Below are positions 6,933 through 15,402 of a stretch of DNA of 34,851 bases, piece by piece. Source of the DNA: a bacterium (GTDB lineage Bacteria; Krumholzibacteriota; Krumholzibacteriia; LZORAL124-64-63); the NCBI GenBank assembly GCA_003353795.1, contig PIVY01000033.1, positions 1-34,851 of the forward strand, given 5' to 3'. Under the pieces are notes generated by a model. The model was not told the origin of the DNA and searched no databases. It was given only the letters and a program-made list of their open reading frames with translations. Each line of letters starts with the position of its first letter. Positions within the stretch are counted from its first letter, which is position 1. The position numbers were made by a program, and so were the translations under genes.

Positions 6933-8486
6933 CTACGCTTCGGCCTGCATCTCGTCCGCGCCTTCAACTTCCCCGTCCCGCGCGATCGGGGCGCCTGTGC
7001 TGGCGATCGCCGGCAGTTCCTCGAGCCCATACAGGTCGCCCCGCACCTTCCTGCCGCCGTCGCCCCAGTACGGCGCCAGCTTGAGCGCCAGTTTCTCGCC
7101 ATAGCGCCGCAGCCGGACGCGGTAGTCATCGTCCGCGAGGGCCGCGGCCGCCTCCGGGCCGGTGGGCCGCCCGCCGTGCTTCAGCACCGCGTCGTGGACC
7201 ACGTCGTGGTGGTCGCGCATGGGGCACGGCATGAACAGATTGCCCGGCGGGGTGCCGTCCTTCTTGCCGTAGTACTCCTCCTGCCAGTCGCGGATCTCCC
7301 TGAACAAACCGCTTTCCAGCACAGACGATAGGTCGAGCCCCTTGGCGTACACCTCCTTGATGTTGGCTGCCGCGTAGGGCATGAACACGCAGGGCGAGAT
7401 GTCGCCGTTCCAGTCGAGATAGAAGTAGCCACCCTGGCGCCCGGCCGCGATGCAGCCCTCGGACAGGGGGCCGCCGTTCCAGAAGTCGATCATGAAGCGG
7501 CCGTTGTCGTAGAGCAGCTTGAGCAGCCGATCCAGCATCCAGCGCCTCTGATCCGCGGTAACCATGTCGTCGATAGTGCTGCCGCGGCCGATGGGCATGT
7601 ACTGGAATAGCCAGCCGTAGACGGCGCCCTGCTCGTCGAACCAGTAGTCGAGGAACTCGTCGGACATGACCAGCTCGGCGTTGTGGCGCATGGCTGTCAA
7701 CGAAATGCCGAAGGGCACGCCCTCGGCCCGCAGATGATCCATGGCTTGGAGCGTTTTCTTGTAGACGCCCTTGCCGCGCCGGGCGGTGGTCTCCTCCTCC
7801 CAGCCCTCCACAGAGATGGCCGGCGTGATGTTCCCCAGGTCGGCCATGCGCTTGGCCGCGTCGCGGTCGATGAGCACGCCGTTGGTGTACATCAGGTGGT
7901 AGTCCTGATGGGCGTGGGCCAGGCAGTCGTAGATGTCTTTGCCCTGCGACTGGTAGAGCATGGGCTCGCCGCCGGAGATCACGGTGAAGTGCGAACCCCA
8001 GGCCTGCCGCTTGTCCGCGAGCACTTTCATGAAAACGTCGTAGGGCAGGGTGGCCCGGGTCTTGTTGTGGCTGCCGGCGTAGCAGCCGCTGCAGTTGAGG
8101 TTGCACACCTGGGTGGGACTAATGGTCATCCAGGCCGGCGGCTCGTAACCGTACTTGGCGACGAACGGCGCCTGGCGTTCCTCCTGGCCCATGAGGCTCT
8201 GGCCGATGAAGTTCTTGACGAATGCCCGGCGCACGCGCGGACTGATGCGGCCGTCGTCGAGGGCCCGGGCGTAGGAGGAAATGAGATTGCGCATGGAGAC
8301 GTAGCGAAGTTCCTGCACGCGCGGCGGATTGTCGTGGGGATTCTCGTTCACGTTGTGGCGGCGCAGCTTCTCCAGGCCGCGGCCCAGCATCCGGTGGCGG
8401 ATGGTCGGCACCCGGGCGCAGAAGTCGATGTACTCGCTGGCAATGGCGCGTTCGATACTCTTGATTCCTAATTGCCTGCCGAACAC
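6933..8486 (-). CDS. Radical SAM enzyme with SPASM-like C-terminal region
   Basis: About 517 residues. A GTG start at 8486 is chosen for the AGAGGTG 7 nt upstream; the TTG one codon earlier is an alternative. The radical-SAM 4Fe-4S motif is CNLNCSGC (Cys129, 133 and 136, counting from the TTG), followed by the SAM-binding ISGGEPML. Further cysteines in a SPASM-like pattern (GCIAAGRQGGYFYLDWNGDI then SPCVFMPY, and later MPCPMRDHH) suggest an auxiliary cluster. Such enzymes generate a 5'-deoxyadenosyl radical and often modify peptides or cofactors. About 115 residues precede the core, which is long for the family. No precursor peptide is evident nearby, so the substrate is unknown. It is divergent from the α/β-hydrolase gene and may share its control region. 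Confidence 0.9.
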   Translation of the reverse strand: MFGRQLGIKSIERAIASEYIDFCARVPTIRHRMLGRGLEKLRRHNVNENPHDNPPRVQELRYVSMRNLISSYARALDDGRISPRVRRAFVKNFIGQSLMGQEERQAPFVAKYGYEPPAWMTISPTQVCNLNCSGCYAGSHNKTRATLPYDVFMKVLADKRQAWGSHFTVISGGEPMLYQSQGKDIYDCLAHAHQDYHLMYTNGVLIDRDAAKRMADLGNITPAISVEGWEEETTARRGKGVYKKTLQAMDHLRAEGVPFGISLTAMRHNAELVMSDEFLDYWFDEQGAVYGWLFQYMPIGRGSTIDDMVTADQRRWMLDRLLKLLYDNGRFMIDFWNGGPLSEGCIAAGRQGGYFYLDWNGDISPCVFMPYAAANIKEVYAKGLDLSSVLESGLFREIRDWQEEYYGKKDGTPPGNLFMPCPMRDHHDVVHDAVLKHGGRPTGPEAAAALADDDYRVRLRRYGEKLALKLAPYWGDGGRKVRGDLYGLEELPAIASTGAPIARDGEVEGADEMQAEA

Positions 8487-8563
8487 CAAAATACACCTCT
8501 GCGCGCGCCGGGCTGTGTCCGCTATGGAGTCCGGACAAGACTAGATGATCGGGGCGCGCCCTT

Positions 8564-8587
8564 GGTATCCCACGTTCGTGGTATACG
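8564..8587. promoter_or_regulatory. Palindromic divergent promoter/operator
   Basis: GTATCCCACG (8565-8574), a TT spacer, and CGTGGTATAC (8577-8586) pair at nine of ten positions. Read rightward it gives TGG-TATACG about 78 nt before the hydrolase ATG at 8665. Read leftward it gives TGG-GATACC about 78 nt before the radical SAM start at 8486. One dyad could thus provide an extended -10 in both directions and be an operator. It is the best-formed example of a motif seen at several sites in this window. Confidence 0.55.
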
Positions 8588-8664
8588 ATCGGAGGTTCAT
8601 CCGGGACAAGATCACGAACGCTCGCGACGGCGAATTATCCGGACTGGCTGACTGGAAGGTACAC

Positions 8665-9561
8665 ATGGGGATGCTGGTACTGCTGCTGGCGGTCGGCGCG
8701 ACGGGTTTGACCACGATCACCGTCGCGCCAGACGAGGATCTCGTCGTCCTGGATGAGGGCGCGGGGCGCCCCGTCGTTCTGTTGCCGGGGCTGTCGGGGT
8801 GCGCCTATGGCTTCCGCAAGATCACGCCACTGCTGCACGAGCAAGGCTACCGCACGATCATCGTAGAGCCGCTAGCACTCGGTCAATCGGCCCGGCCGGA
8901 CGGCGCCGACTACACGCTGACCGCCCAGGCGGACCGCGTGGCCCGGGTGCTGGACGAACTCGAGGTGACCGGGGCCCTTGTCGTCGCCCAGGGCGTGGGC
9001 TTCTCCATGGCGCTACGTCTGGCCCTCGCCCGGCCCGACCAGGTGGGGGCGCTGGTCTCCATCGAGGGCGGACCGGCCGAGACTGCGGCCACGCCCACCA
9101 TGAAGACCGGACTGAAGCTGGCGAAGCTGCTGGCCAAGGTGGTCGGCAGCCAGTTCATCCGGAAGGGCGCGATCGACGCCCTGAAAGACTCGTCCGGCGA
9201 CGCGAGTTGGGTGGATGGGCGCACCGCGCGCGAGTACATCAAGGGAGCCCGGCGGGACATGGACGGCACGCTGAATGCCTTCATCGCCATGGCGGAGCAG
9301 CCGGAACCCTACGAACTCCGGCCGCGCCTCGGCGAGGTCGCGCAGCCGGTGCTTGTGCTTCTCGGCGGCGCCGAGCACCATGGCGCGCTCGGGGACGAGG
9401 ACGTGGCGACGCTCCGCGACGGACTGCCGGACGCCACGTTCCGGACCGTGGCCGGCGCGGGGCACTTCCTCTACGAAGAGCGGCCCGAGGCTATAGTGGC
9501 GGCGCTGGTCGAGTTCCAGCAGAATGGCACAGGGCTCGCTGGCGGCATGGCCCCCGATTGA
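8665..9561 (+). CDS. α/β-hydrolase fold protein lacking the nucleophile serine
   Basis: 298 residues from the ATG at 8665, chosen for GGAAGG six nt upstream and for the hydrophobic N-terminus (MGMLVLLLAVGATGL) it begins; the frame is open from 8545, but there is no Shine-Dalgarno there. The fold is clear: the oxyanion-hole strand VVLLPGLSG, a nucleophile-elbow region VVAQGVGFSMALRLALARP, and a late His in GAGHFLYEERPEAIV. In family members the elbow reads G-x-S-x-G. Here the aligned serine is a glycine (Gly110), so ordinary serine-hydrolase chemistry is unlikely. The acid position after strand 6 (LLGGAEHHG) is also non-standard. It may be a non-catalytic binding protein or use another mechanism. 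The N-terminus predicts export or membrane anchoring. Confidence 0.85.
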   Translation: MGMLVLLLAVGATGLTTITVAPDEDLVVLDEGAGRPVVLLPGLSGCAYGFRKITPLLHEQGYRTIIVEPLALGQSARPDGADYTLTAQADRVARVLDELEVTGALVVAQGVGFSMALRLALARPDQVGALVSIEGGPAETAATPTMKTGLKLAKLLAKVVGSQFIRKGAIDALKDSSGDASWVDGRTAREYIKGARRDMDGTLNAFIAMAEQPEPYELRPRLGEVAQPVLVLLGGAEHHGALGDEDVATLRDGLPDATFRTVAGAGHFLYEERPEAIVAALVEFQQNGTGLAGGMAPD

Positions 9562-9610
9562 TCCTCACATGTCCTTGTCGAGGGTCTCCGACGGGGCGAG
9601 ATCAGCCACC

Positions 9611-9637
9611 CCACCATCGCGGCGCGGTGGTCCCACC
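9611..9637. other. GC-rich hairpins between convergent genes
   Basis: CCACC (9611-9615), GGTGG (9626-9630) and CCACC (9633-9637) can form alternative hairpins between the converging hydrolase and DUF4239 genes. There is no U-tract on either strand, so calling it a terminator is speculative. Confidence 0.25.
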
Positions 9638-9651
9638 GGGCAGGCCGTTCA

Positions 9652-10431
9652 TCACATCCCCTTGATGTAGCTGGACAGGTACTCGAGCGAATCCGGCGTC
9701 ACGGCGCCGACACCTTCGAAATGGTTGTTCAGCGCCAGGATTACATAGATCACGATGCCGACGAAGGCGCAGTAGGCGCCGATGAAGACGACCGCCTTGT
9801 TCCGCGGCGTGAAGACGCTGAGCATAGCATTGCTCCACAAGAACGCCAGAAACGCGACGTAAAGGAACACGGGAACCCTCGTCGTTATCTTGGTCAGCCG
9901 GTTCACGCGGCTGTCACTGACGGCATCGATATCGTCGATGATCCGGCGGCGGAGTTCTTCCTGGAGCGGAGTCGTCGTCTCGAGGGTCATGACCGCGATC
10001 TCGAGATTCTGAAAGAGGTCCGCGACCTCCACGGCGAATTCGCCGCGTCGCATGGCCTCCCACTCGTCCTCGATGACCGCGTCGATGTACTCCACGAGTT
10101 GAGCCCTGATCGTCTCGGCTTTGGCCGAGTCGAATACGTCGAGGTTCTTGAACGTGTCGCTGAGTAGACCGGCTTCGGCGTCGACTGAATCGCGTATTGC
10201 ACTTGTCTCGAGGCGGACGTCCGCGAAGGTCAGCGACAAGAGCAGAGAGAGCAGCGTAGCGACGACCCGGAACAGCTGTAGAGCCAGGTTGCTGTTCTCG
10301 AAGATCGCCCGCCTGCCCACGACGAGGCGCGCGCCTGAATAGGCACCGAGGCCGGTGACGACCGCCGCGACGGCGAAGATCGTCCCGCCGATGACAGGAG
10401 GGAGCCCCACGAGCCATTGCATCACGGTCAT
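9652..10431 (-). CDS. DUF4239-like (bestrophin-like) membrane protein
   Basis: 259 residues. The ATG at 10431 has AGGAAG 7 nt upstream; the GTG one codon earlier is possible. Two hydrophobic segments lie at the N-terminus (about 5-30 and 50-70). A long charged helical middle follows (about 75-175), with LETSAIRDSVDAEAGLLSDT. Two more hydrophobic segments lie at the end (about 190-208 and 216-240). This is the layout of the DUF4239 family, whose function is not established; a distant link to bestrophin channels has been proposed for it. It is the last gene of the minus-strand run starting at 15265, with a 35-bp gap to the preceding gene. A decayed second copy of its 5' end lies at 20930-21012. 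Confidence 0.8.
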   Translation of the reverse strand: MTVMQWLVGLPPVIGGTIFAVAAVVTGLGAYSGARLVVGRRAIFENSNLALQLFRVVATLLSLLLSLTFADVRLETSAIRDSVDAEAGLLSDTFKNLDVFDSAKAETIRAQLVEYIDAVIEDEWEAMRRGEFAVEVADLFQNLEIAVMTLETTTPLQEELRRRIIDDIDAVSDSRVNRLTKITTRVPVFLYVAFLAFLWSNAMLSVFTPRNKAVVFIGAYCAFVGIVIYVILALNNHFEGVGAVTPDSLEYLSSYIKGM

Positions 10432-10466
10432 CACGAAACTTCCTGCTCACGCCCTGATCCGGACAC

Positions 10467-12014
10467 CTAGAATGACCCCGCCCCGATCTCCACCACGTAG
10501 GTCAGCCGGTCGATGTTGAAGAACCCGTAGTTCTTGACGCCCAGGCGCAGCCCCCAGAACTCGGTGAGGAAGGAAAGGAACTTCAGCGGCGACTGGCCTA
10601 CCTGGGTGCGGAACTTAAACCCGGTGTCGACCACGAAATCGGCGCGCCGCTCGGTCACCCCCATGCCCAGGTCGCGGTCGTACCACTCCACGCCGGCCGC
10701 GACGTAGGGATCCATCCACCGCGAGGCCGAGTTGGCGTAGAGCAGGGTCCAGCCGAAGTCGCGCAGATTCGTGTTCTTGAGATACATACGGTGCAGCACG
10801 TAACCGCCGGTCATGGGCACGGTCATGTTCTTGCCGATGAAGAAGGGAAAGGTCCAGCTGAAGCCCCACTTGCCGTCAGCGTAGGCCGAGATGGACAGCG
10901 AGCGTTTGAAGGTGCCGGCGTTGATCCAGCCCAGGGCCTGCTCCATGTCGGAGACCTCGCCGTGTTCGGGGCCTTCTGGCATTTCCTTGCCCACCAGGAA
11001 CTTCTCCAGGTGAGACGCGCCCTCCTGCTCGGCGTCCCAGGCGGCGGCCTGCGCGGCCGAGGGTAACGGTCGCAGTTCGTATACCGCGTTGCCGCGGGTG
11101 TACTCCACCTGCTGATTCGCCAGCTTGGCGCGCAGCGGACTGTCGTCCGGCAGCGGCGGCAGCACCCGGTCCTCGGGGTGGCGCACCTTGGTCATCCAGG
11201 CCTGGTAGCTGGCGGCGAAGAGGCCGCCCGAGCTTATGATATCGCGCACGCCCCAGGCGTCGTTGACGCGCACGTTGACGTCGTAGCTCGGGGTGAAGTA
11301 GCCGTCGGCGTTCTTGTCGGGGGCCGTGGCGTGTTTGCCCTCCTCCACCAGCAGGTTCATGGGCAGGCGGGTGTCCTTGTCCACGTCGAGCACGTTCCAG
11401 TACCACTCGATGCCGTGAGCCTTGGCCACGACGCGGGTCACGAACACGACGACGTGGCTCTCGCCGCACTGCGGATAGCCGAGTCCCCTGAGATACTCGC
11501 CGTCACTGAGAGCCACGGCGATACGGAACTCCGCCCCCTCCACATCGTGATGGTGGGAGCTGAAGCCCGCCTCTTCGGCATAGTAGGCGTAGAACTCGAG
11601 CAACAGCAGGCCGCCGTCGTCGATGGTGATCACCGCCTCGCCCCGATCGTCGCCGGCCTCGCGATAGATAGGCGAGTCGCGGCGGGTGGTGGTGCGCACC
11701 ACCTCCTTCAGCTGGTAGTAGACCACGGGACCGGCGGCGGTCTCGAAGGGAAAGGCCTCAGGCAGGCTGACGCCGGGGCCGTGGACGTCGCCGAGCGACG
11801 GCTCGTCCGGTGAGAACCAGAAGACCGGTGCGGCGTAGGCGGCCAGTTCGGCCACGGTCATCTCCCGCGCCTGGCCCCACCAGACCACGCCCGGCACGTC
11901 GTCGAAATTGCAGCCGCAGGAAAGCGGATCCGGCTGGGCCAGGGCCGGAGCAGCCGCGATGCTGAGGGTCGCGACCACCAGGTAGAGGCCGACGAGTCGC
12001 TTGCTTGCTGTCAT
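10467..12014 (-). CDS. Secreted protein: Vps62-like N-terminal domain plus C-terminal β-barrel-like region
   Basis: 515 residues with a signal peptide cleaved near ALAQPDP. Residues about 55-260 resemble Vps62-type domains: AAPVFWFSPDEPSLGDVHG, VYYQLKEV, and the HHHDVEGAEFRI segment that corresponds to the family's HxxDWE-like motif. Vps62-like domains have no settled function in bacteria. The region from about residue 360 is rich in alternating strands with Tyr/Trp/Phe (KWGFSWTFPFF, LRLGVKNYGFFNIDRL) and ends with phenylalanine, typical of outer-membrane barrels. I infer a surface domain carried on, or plugged into, a barrel. It follows the DUF4833 gene by 57 bp in the same direction. Domain naming is moderate; secretion is well supported. 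Confidence 0.72.
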   Translation of the reverse strand: MTASKRLVGLYLVVATLSIAAAPALAQPDPLSCGCNFDDVPGVVWWGQAREMTVAELAAYAAPVFWFSPDEPSLGDVHGPGVSLPEAFPFETAAGPVVYYQLKEVVRTTTRRDSPIYREAGDDRGEAVITIDDGGLLLLEFYAYYAEEAGFSSHHHDVEGAEFRIAVALSDGEYLRGLGYPQCGESHVVVFVTRVVAKAHGIEWYWNVLDVDKDTRLPMNLLVEEGKHATAPDKNADGYFTPSYDVNVRVNDAWGVRDIISSGGLFAASYQAWMTKVRHPEDRVLPPLPDDSPLRAKLANQQVEYTRGNAVYELRPLPSAAQAAAWDAEQEGASHLEKFLVGKEMPEGPEHGEVSDMEQALGWINAGTFKRSLSISAYADGKWGFSWTFPFFIGKNMTVPMTGGYVLHRMYLKNTNLRDFGWTLLYANSASRWMDPYVAAGVEWYDRDLGMGVTERRADFVVDTGFKFRTQVGQSPLKFLSFLTEFWGLRLGVKNYGFFNIDRLTYVVEIGAGSF

Positions 12015-12071
12015 GCTCGATTCTTTCCCTTCTGGCGGCGCGGTTCAGACCGTGCAGCCTTGGCTGCGGCA

Positions 12072-12572
12072 TCAGGGCAGATACATCTCGTAGGCGTCCT
12101 CGCCTGTCGCCGCGTCCACACCGAACAATTCGATGTACTCCACACTGGGCATGATGCCGCTCTCGTCGGCGAAGATGTAGATGTGGTCGAGGCACGAGCG
12201 CTTGCCGTCGATGTCGATGAAGGCGCGAAATGTGTCGTCGACGGCCTCCACGAAGACGTTGCGGCCCACGTCAGCCTTCATCTTCAGTTCCAGCCGGTCG
12301 CCCTCGCGATTCTCCACCTTGAATCCGTAGGCCATCTTGCGCTCGATGCGCTTGAGCCCCTTGCGCTCGCCGCCCTCGGCGAGCTTCAGCCAGTACACCA
12401 CCACGGGGTTCTTTTCCGGCAAGGTCCCGTCCGCCTGCACCTGGGCGTCGTAGCAGACGATGTTCGCGTTCTTGTTGCGCTCGATGTGAAACAGGCGGTG
12501 GGCCGCGAGGTCGTCAGCGTGGGCGGCGGCACCGACCAGCAGTAGCAGGATCGTGGCAGCGAGTCGTTTCAC
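12072..12572 (-). CDS. DUF4833-like secreted protein
   Basis: 166 residues from a GTG start at 12572, chosen because it directly begins a good signal peptide (VKRLAATILLLLVGAAAHADD). The frame continues upstream to a GTG at 12638, but that extension would overlap the M48 gene and spoil the signal peptide. The mature part opens with HRLFHIERNKNANIVCYDAQ and then NPVVVYWLKLAEGG, which fits DUF4833, a small periplasmic family of unknown function. Two cysteines remain in the mature protein (NIVCYD and RSCLDH) and could form a disulfide. The gene lies 53 bp after the M48 peptidase gene and before the Vps62-like gene, so it is probably co-transcribed with them. Confidence 0.75.
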   Translation of the reverse strand: MKRLAATILLLLVGAAAHADDLAAHRLFHIERNKNANIVCYDAQVQADGTLPEKNPVVVYWLKLAEGGERKGLKRIERKMAYGFKVENREGDRLELKMKADVGRNVFVEAVDDTFRAFIDIDGKRSCLDHIYIFADESGIMPSVEYIELFGVDAATGEDAYEMYLP

Positions 12573-12625
12573 GGTGATCGCTTTCGTTGGATGTGTCGAA
12601 GCATGGTGAGGGAAATCGTCGATGA

Positions 12626-13906
12626 TCAAAGAGGCCACGTGGCGACGACTGGAGCCTGGACGACCTGCACGCGCCGCGCCGGGTAGTCCCGTTCGCCCGC
12701 GAGCGCATTGAAAGCCAGCACCTTGCCCCCGTGCTCGACGAAGCGGGAAAGAACCATGGTCCGTGTCCGGCCGTCGGTATGGACCGACTCCAGCTCGACC
12801 ACCGTCAGCCTGTTCACCCGATCCTCACGGCGCGCGATCAGGTCGAGATCCTCGCCGGCCAGGAAGGCACTGGCGGCCTTTGTCGCGGTGGCCTCGTCGG
12901 CCAGCGTCATCTGCACCAGGGCCTTCTCGTCCGACACCACCGTCAGTACGCGAGTGGCAGAGTTAGCCAGCTTCCAGTCCTTCGGTACGGGGAACTGGAA
13001 GGCAAGCGCAGGGTGGTAGAAGACGTTGTCATCGACGAAGCCGAGGCGGGGGTCGGGACCGTAGACGATCCCGTCGATGCGCTTCAGATAGTCGGTGGGG
13101 TCGGACGGCTCCAGCGAAACACCGAGCTTCGCCTGCCACTCGTCGGTGAGCTGGTTGACGCGCTCGTAGCGGTCCTCGGGGTGTGGATGCGACGACATGT
13201 ACGTGGGTATCTCGTGATCCGCCTGGGCGGACATGGTCCCCAGGGTCTTGAAGAAGTCGGCCATGGCGTGGGCATCGTGGCCGGTGCGGGTGGCGTACTC
13301 GACGCCCAGCCGGTCCGACTCCGATTCCTGGTCGCGGCTGTACTTGAGCAGGCCCAGGTTGATGGGAGCAGTGGCCAGGCCGCCGATCACAGGGAAGCGC
13401 GCGGCCAGACGGTCGGTGAGGCCGAAGCCGGTGAAGAGGACCCGCTGTGACATCTGCTCAGCGCTATGGCGCGCCACCACGTGGGCGGTCTCGTGGCCCA
13501 GCACGCCCACGAGTTCGTCCTCGGAGTTGAAGAAGGCGAGGATGCCGCGCGGCATGTAGATGTAGCCGCCGGGCAGGGCGAAGGCGTTGACCACGCCGTC
13601 GTCGAGCACGCGGAAGTGGTAGTCGAGGTGGGAGCGCTGCGAGACCGCGGCCAGCGACTGGCCAAGCTCCTCGACGTAGGCCGACAGCTCGGGATCGTCG
13701 TAGACGCCGTACTCGGCCACGATCTGCTCGTCGTACTTCTTGCCGAGGGCAACCTCCTCCTCCTCGCTGATCATGACCAGAGTCGGCTGGCCGGATACGT
13801 AATCGCGCGCGCAGCCGCTCGCGAGGCCGAGCATCGCGACGAGGGTCGAGATCATCGCCAAGGCCGCCAGGTAACTCCGGCTTCGTTTCCATGCCGATCC
13901 GTGCAT
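12626..13906 (-). CDS. M48-family metalloprotease lipoprotein, BepA-like
   Basis: 426 residues; AGGAG lies 6 nt before the ATG. The lipobox ends at Cys32 (LASGC), so this is a lipoprotein. The zinc-protease core has HETAH at 138-142 (LGHETAHVVARHS) and a third ligand region YSRDQESESDRLG near 189-200 with Glu194/Glu196. A substrate-loop phrase NAFALPGGYIYMPRGIL lies at 107-123, and SSHPHPEDR follows later. This is the BepA/YfgC-type layout, but residues about 280-426 are a different β-rich domain rather than BepA's TPR repeats. BepA helps assembly and quality control of outer-membrane barrels. Here it lies 18 bp after a BamA-like barrel gene, which supports the same theme. All catalytic residues are present. 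Confidence 0.92.
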   Translation of the reverse strand: MHGSAWKRSRSYLAALAMISTLVAMLGLASGCARDYVSGQPTLVMISEEEEVALGKKYDEQIVAEYGVYDDPELSAYVEELGQSLAAVSQRSHLDYHFRVLDDGVVNAFALPGGYIYMPRGILAFFNSEDELVGVLGHETAHVVARHSAEQMSQRVLFTGFGLTDRLAARFPVIGGLATAPINLGLLKYSRDQESESDRLGVEYATRTGHDAHAMADFFKTLGTMSAQADHEIPTYMSSHPHPEDRYERVNQLTDEWQAKLGVSLEPSDPTDYLKRIDGIVYGPDPRLGFVDDNVFYHPALAFQFPVPKDWKLANSATRVLTVVSDEKALVQMTLADEATATKAASAFLAGEDLDLIARREDRVNRLTVVELESVHTDGRTRTMVLSRFVEHGGKVLAFNALAGERDYPARRVQVVQAPVVATWPL

Positions 13907-13924
13907 CTCGATCTCCTGATCCTG

Positions 13925-15265
13925 CTAGCGTACCCGCGGCTTCTGGGCGATGGCCTTCTCGGCGCCACCGATGAAGAAGCGAACGCCCATGCCCTCCTCG
14001 CCGTAGGCGAAGTCCATGCGGAACATGGTGATCACCGGCAGGGTGAGGCGGAGGCCCAAACCACCGCCTGCGATCATGTTCTTCTCGAGGTCCTGGTAGT
14101 CCGACCAGGCCGTGCCGAAGTCAAAAAAGGCACCGAACTGCAGCCCCATGCGCCACTTGATGAACCAGAACTTGAAGCGCTTCTGGTCCATGAGCCGGAA
14201 CCAGTACTCGATGGTGTTGAGCCACTGGTGCTGGCCCTGACGCGAGCCCATCGACCAGCCGCGCACCGAGTTGGTGCCGCCGATGTAGAACTCCTCCCAC
14301 AGGGGGATAGTCTCGTCGAGTTCGCCGCTGGTCAGGGAGGCGAAGGAGCTCAGGGTCATGGAGTGCCGGCGGCCGAATAGCGGCAGTGGCCTGTAGGCGC
14401 GCAGATCCACGTCGAGGCGCCAGTAATCGGCGTCGCCGCCGAAGATGCCCAACTTGCTGGCGGCGATGTCCAGGTAATAGCCGTCGGTGGGATAGATTCC
14501 GTTGCGCGAGTCGCTCTGGAAGAACAACCCCAACGACGGAACTTGGTCCTTGTTGTCGTCGCTCAGGGTCACCCCGTCCTCGTCGGAACTGAGGCCGACG
14601 TAGCGGAAGCGTAAACCGACGCGCCCTTGCTCCTGGGTCGCCTGGAGGAACTCGAGGAAGATTTCGTCCGTGGTTTCCTCGAAGAACATCAACTCGTTGG
14701 TGCGCTCCCGGTGGAAGTACTCGAAGCGGTAACCGTGGATGAAACTACGACCCGGCAGTAAGGGGTCGGCGTAGCGAAAGCCCACATTGAGAGCACCGCC
14801 GACGCGGACGTAGGCCGAGGCCCGGGAAGCGGTCCCCAGGACGTTGCTCGAGGACACGGCCGGACCGATCTCGATGCCGTTCTCCTGGGTTAGCCGGATG
14901 CTCAGGGACGGGATGTAGGGCGTGGCCTCGACCACGGTCACGATGAGGACAATGCCGTCCTCGACCAGTTCGGTGGCGACGGAGACCGACGTGAACGCGC
15001 CCAGCCGCAGGACCCACAGCACATCGCGCTGGGCGTTTTCCTGCGTATACGGGTGCCCGATCTCCGACCGGACGGCTTTCCGGATGATCCACTCGCGGGT
15101 GTACTTGTTCCCCTCGATGCGGACCTCGCGGAGGATCTCGCCGTACAGGAGATCGTCGGGGATAGGATTGGGGATGGGCTCGACCGTAACCAGTTTGGCC
15201 GCGGCGGGGGCCAGCGAAGCCGCGAGAATGGTGAGCAGCAATGCCGCGAGCAGGACTTTTCCCAT
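13925..15265 (-). CDS. Omp85/BamA-TamA-like outer-membrane protein with one POTRA domain
   Basis: 446 residues. The ATG at 15265 is preceded by GGAG at 7 nt and begins a signal peptide (MGKVLLAALLLTILAASLAP). One POTRA domain spans about 41-115 (ILREVRIEGNKYTREWIIRK, then VLRLGAFTSVSVATE). The barrel follows, including the conserved loop-6 motif in FYIGGTNSVRGW, the family's VRGF/Y signature. BamA has five POTRA domains and TamA three, so this is a short member. Members insert or secrete proteins or move lipids across the outer membrane. It heads the minus-strand run ending at 9652 and is followed 18 bp later by the M48 protease. A promoter-like dyad lies 100 bp upstream. Confidence 0.9.
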   Translation of the reverse strand: MGKVLLAALLLTILAASLAPAAAKLVTVEPIPNPIPDDLLYGEILREVRIEGNKYTREWIIRKAVRSEIGHPYTQENAQRDVLWVLRLGAFTSVSVATELVEDGIVLIVTVVEATPYIPSLSIRLTQENGIEIGPAVSSSNVLGTASRASAYVRVGGALNVGFRYADPLLPGRSFIHGYRFEYFHRERTNELMFFEETTDEIFLEFLQATQEQGRVGLRFRYVGLSSDEDGVTLSDDNKDQVPSLGLFFQSDSRNGIYPTDGYYLDIAASKLGIFGGDADYWRLDVDLRAYRPLPLFGRRHSMTLSSFASLTSGELDETIPLWEEFYIGGTNSVRGWSMGSRQGQHQWLNTIEYWFRLMDQKRFKFWFIKWRMGLQFGAFFDFGTAWSDYQDLEKNMIAGGGLGLRLTLPVITMFRMDFAYGEEGMGVRFFIGGAEKAIAQKPRVR

Positions 15266-15363
15266 GGATATCTCCAACGAAAAGGTGGGCGGTCGTCGTC
15301 GGTCCCGAGTCCATGAGTTGCACGATTTCAATTGGACACCCTATCGCGCCAGCCAGCACGGAC

Positions 15364-15385
15364 GCTATCCCACCAACGTGGTACG
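15364..15385 (-). promoter_or_regulatory. Candidate extended -10 promoter/operator for the Omp85-like gene
   Basis: On the minus strand: TACCACG, TT, GGTGGGATAGC. The dyad arms TACCAC and GTGGGATA are nearly those of the site at 8564. The -10-like GATAGC (15364-15369) is preceded by TGG and lies about 100 nt before the ATG at 15265. Confidence 0.5.
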
Positions 15386-15402
15386 GTCCGGCCACACCAG
15401 CA

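Noticed and set aside
14485..14500. GGTGGGATAG inside the Omp85-like gene as another promoter box
   Set aside because: It lies inside coding sequence, encodes a barrel turn (YPTDG), lacks the other dyad half and has no gene start downstream.
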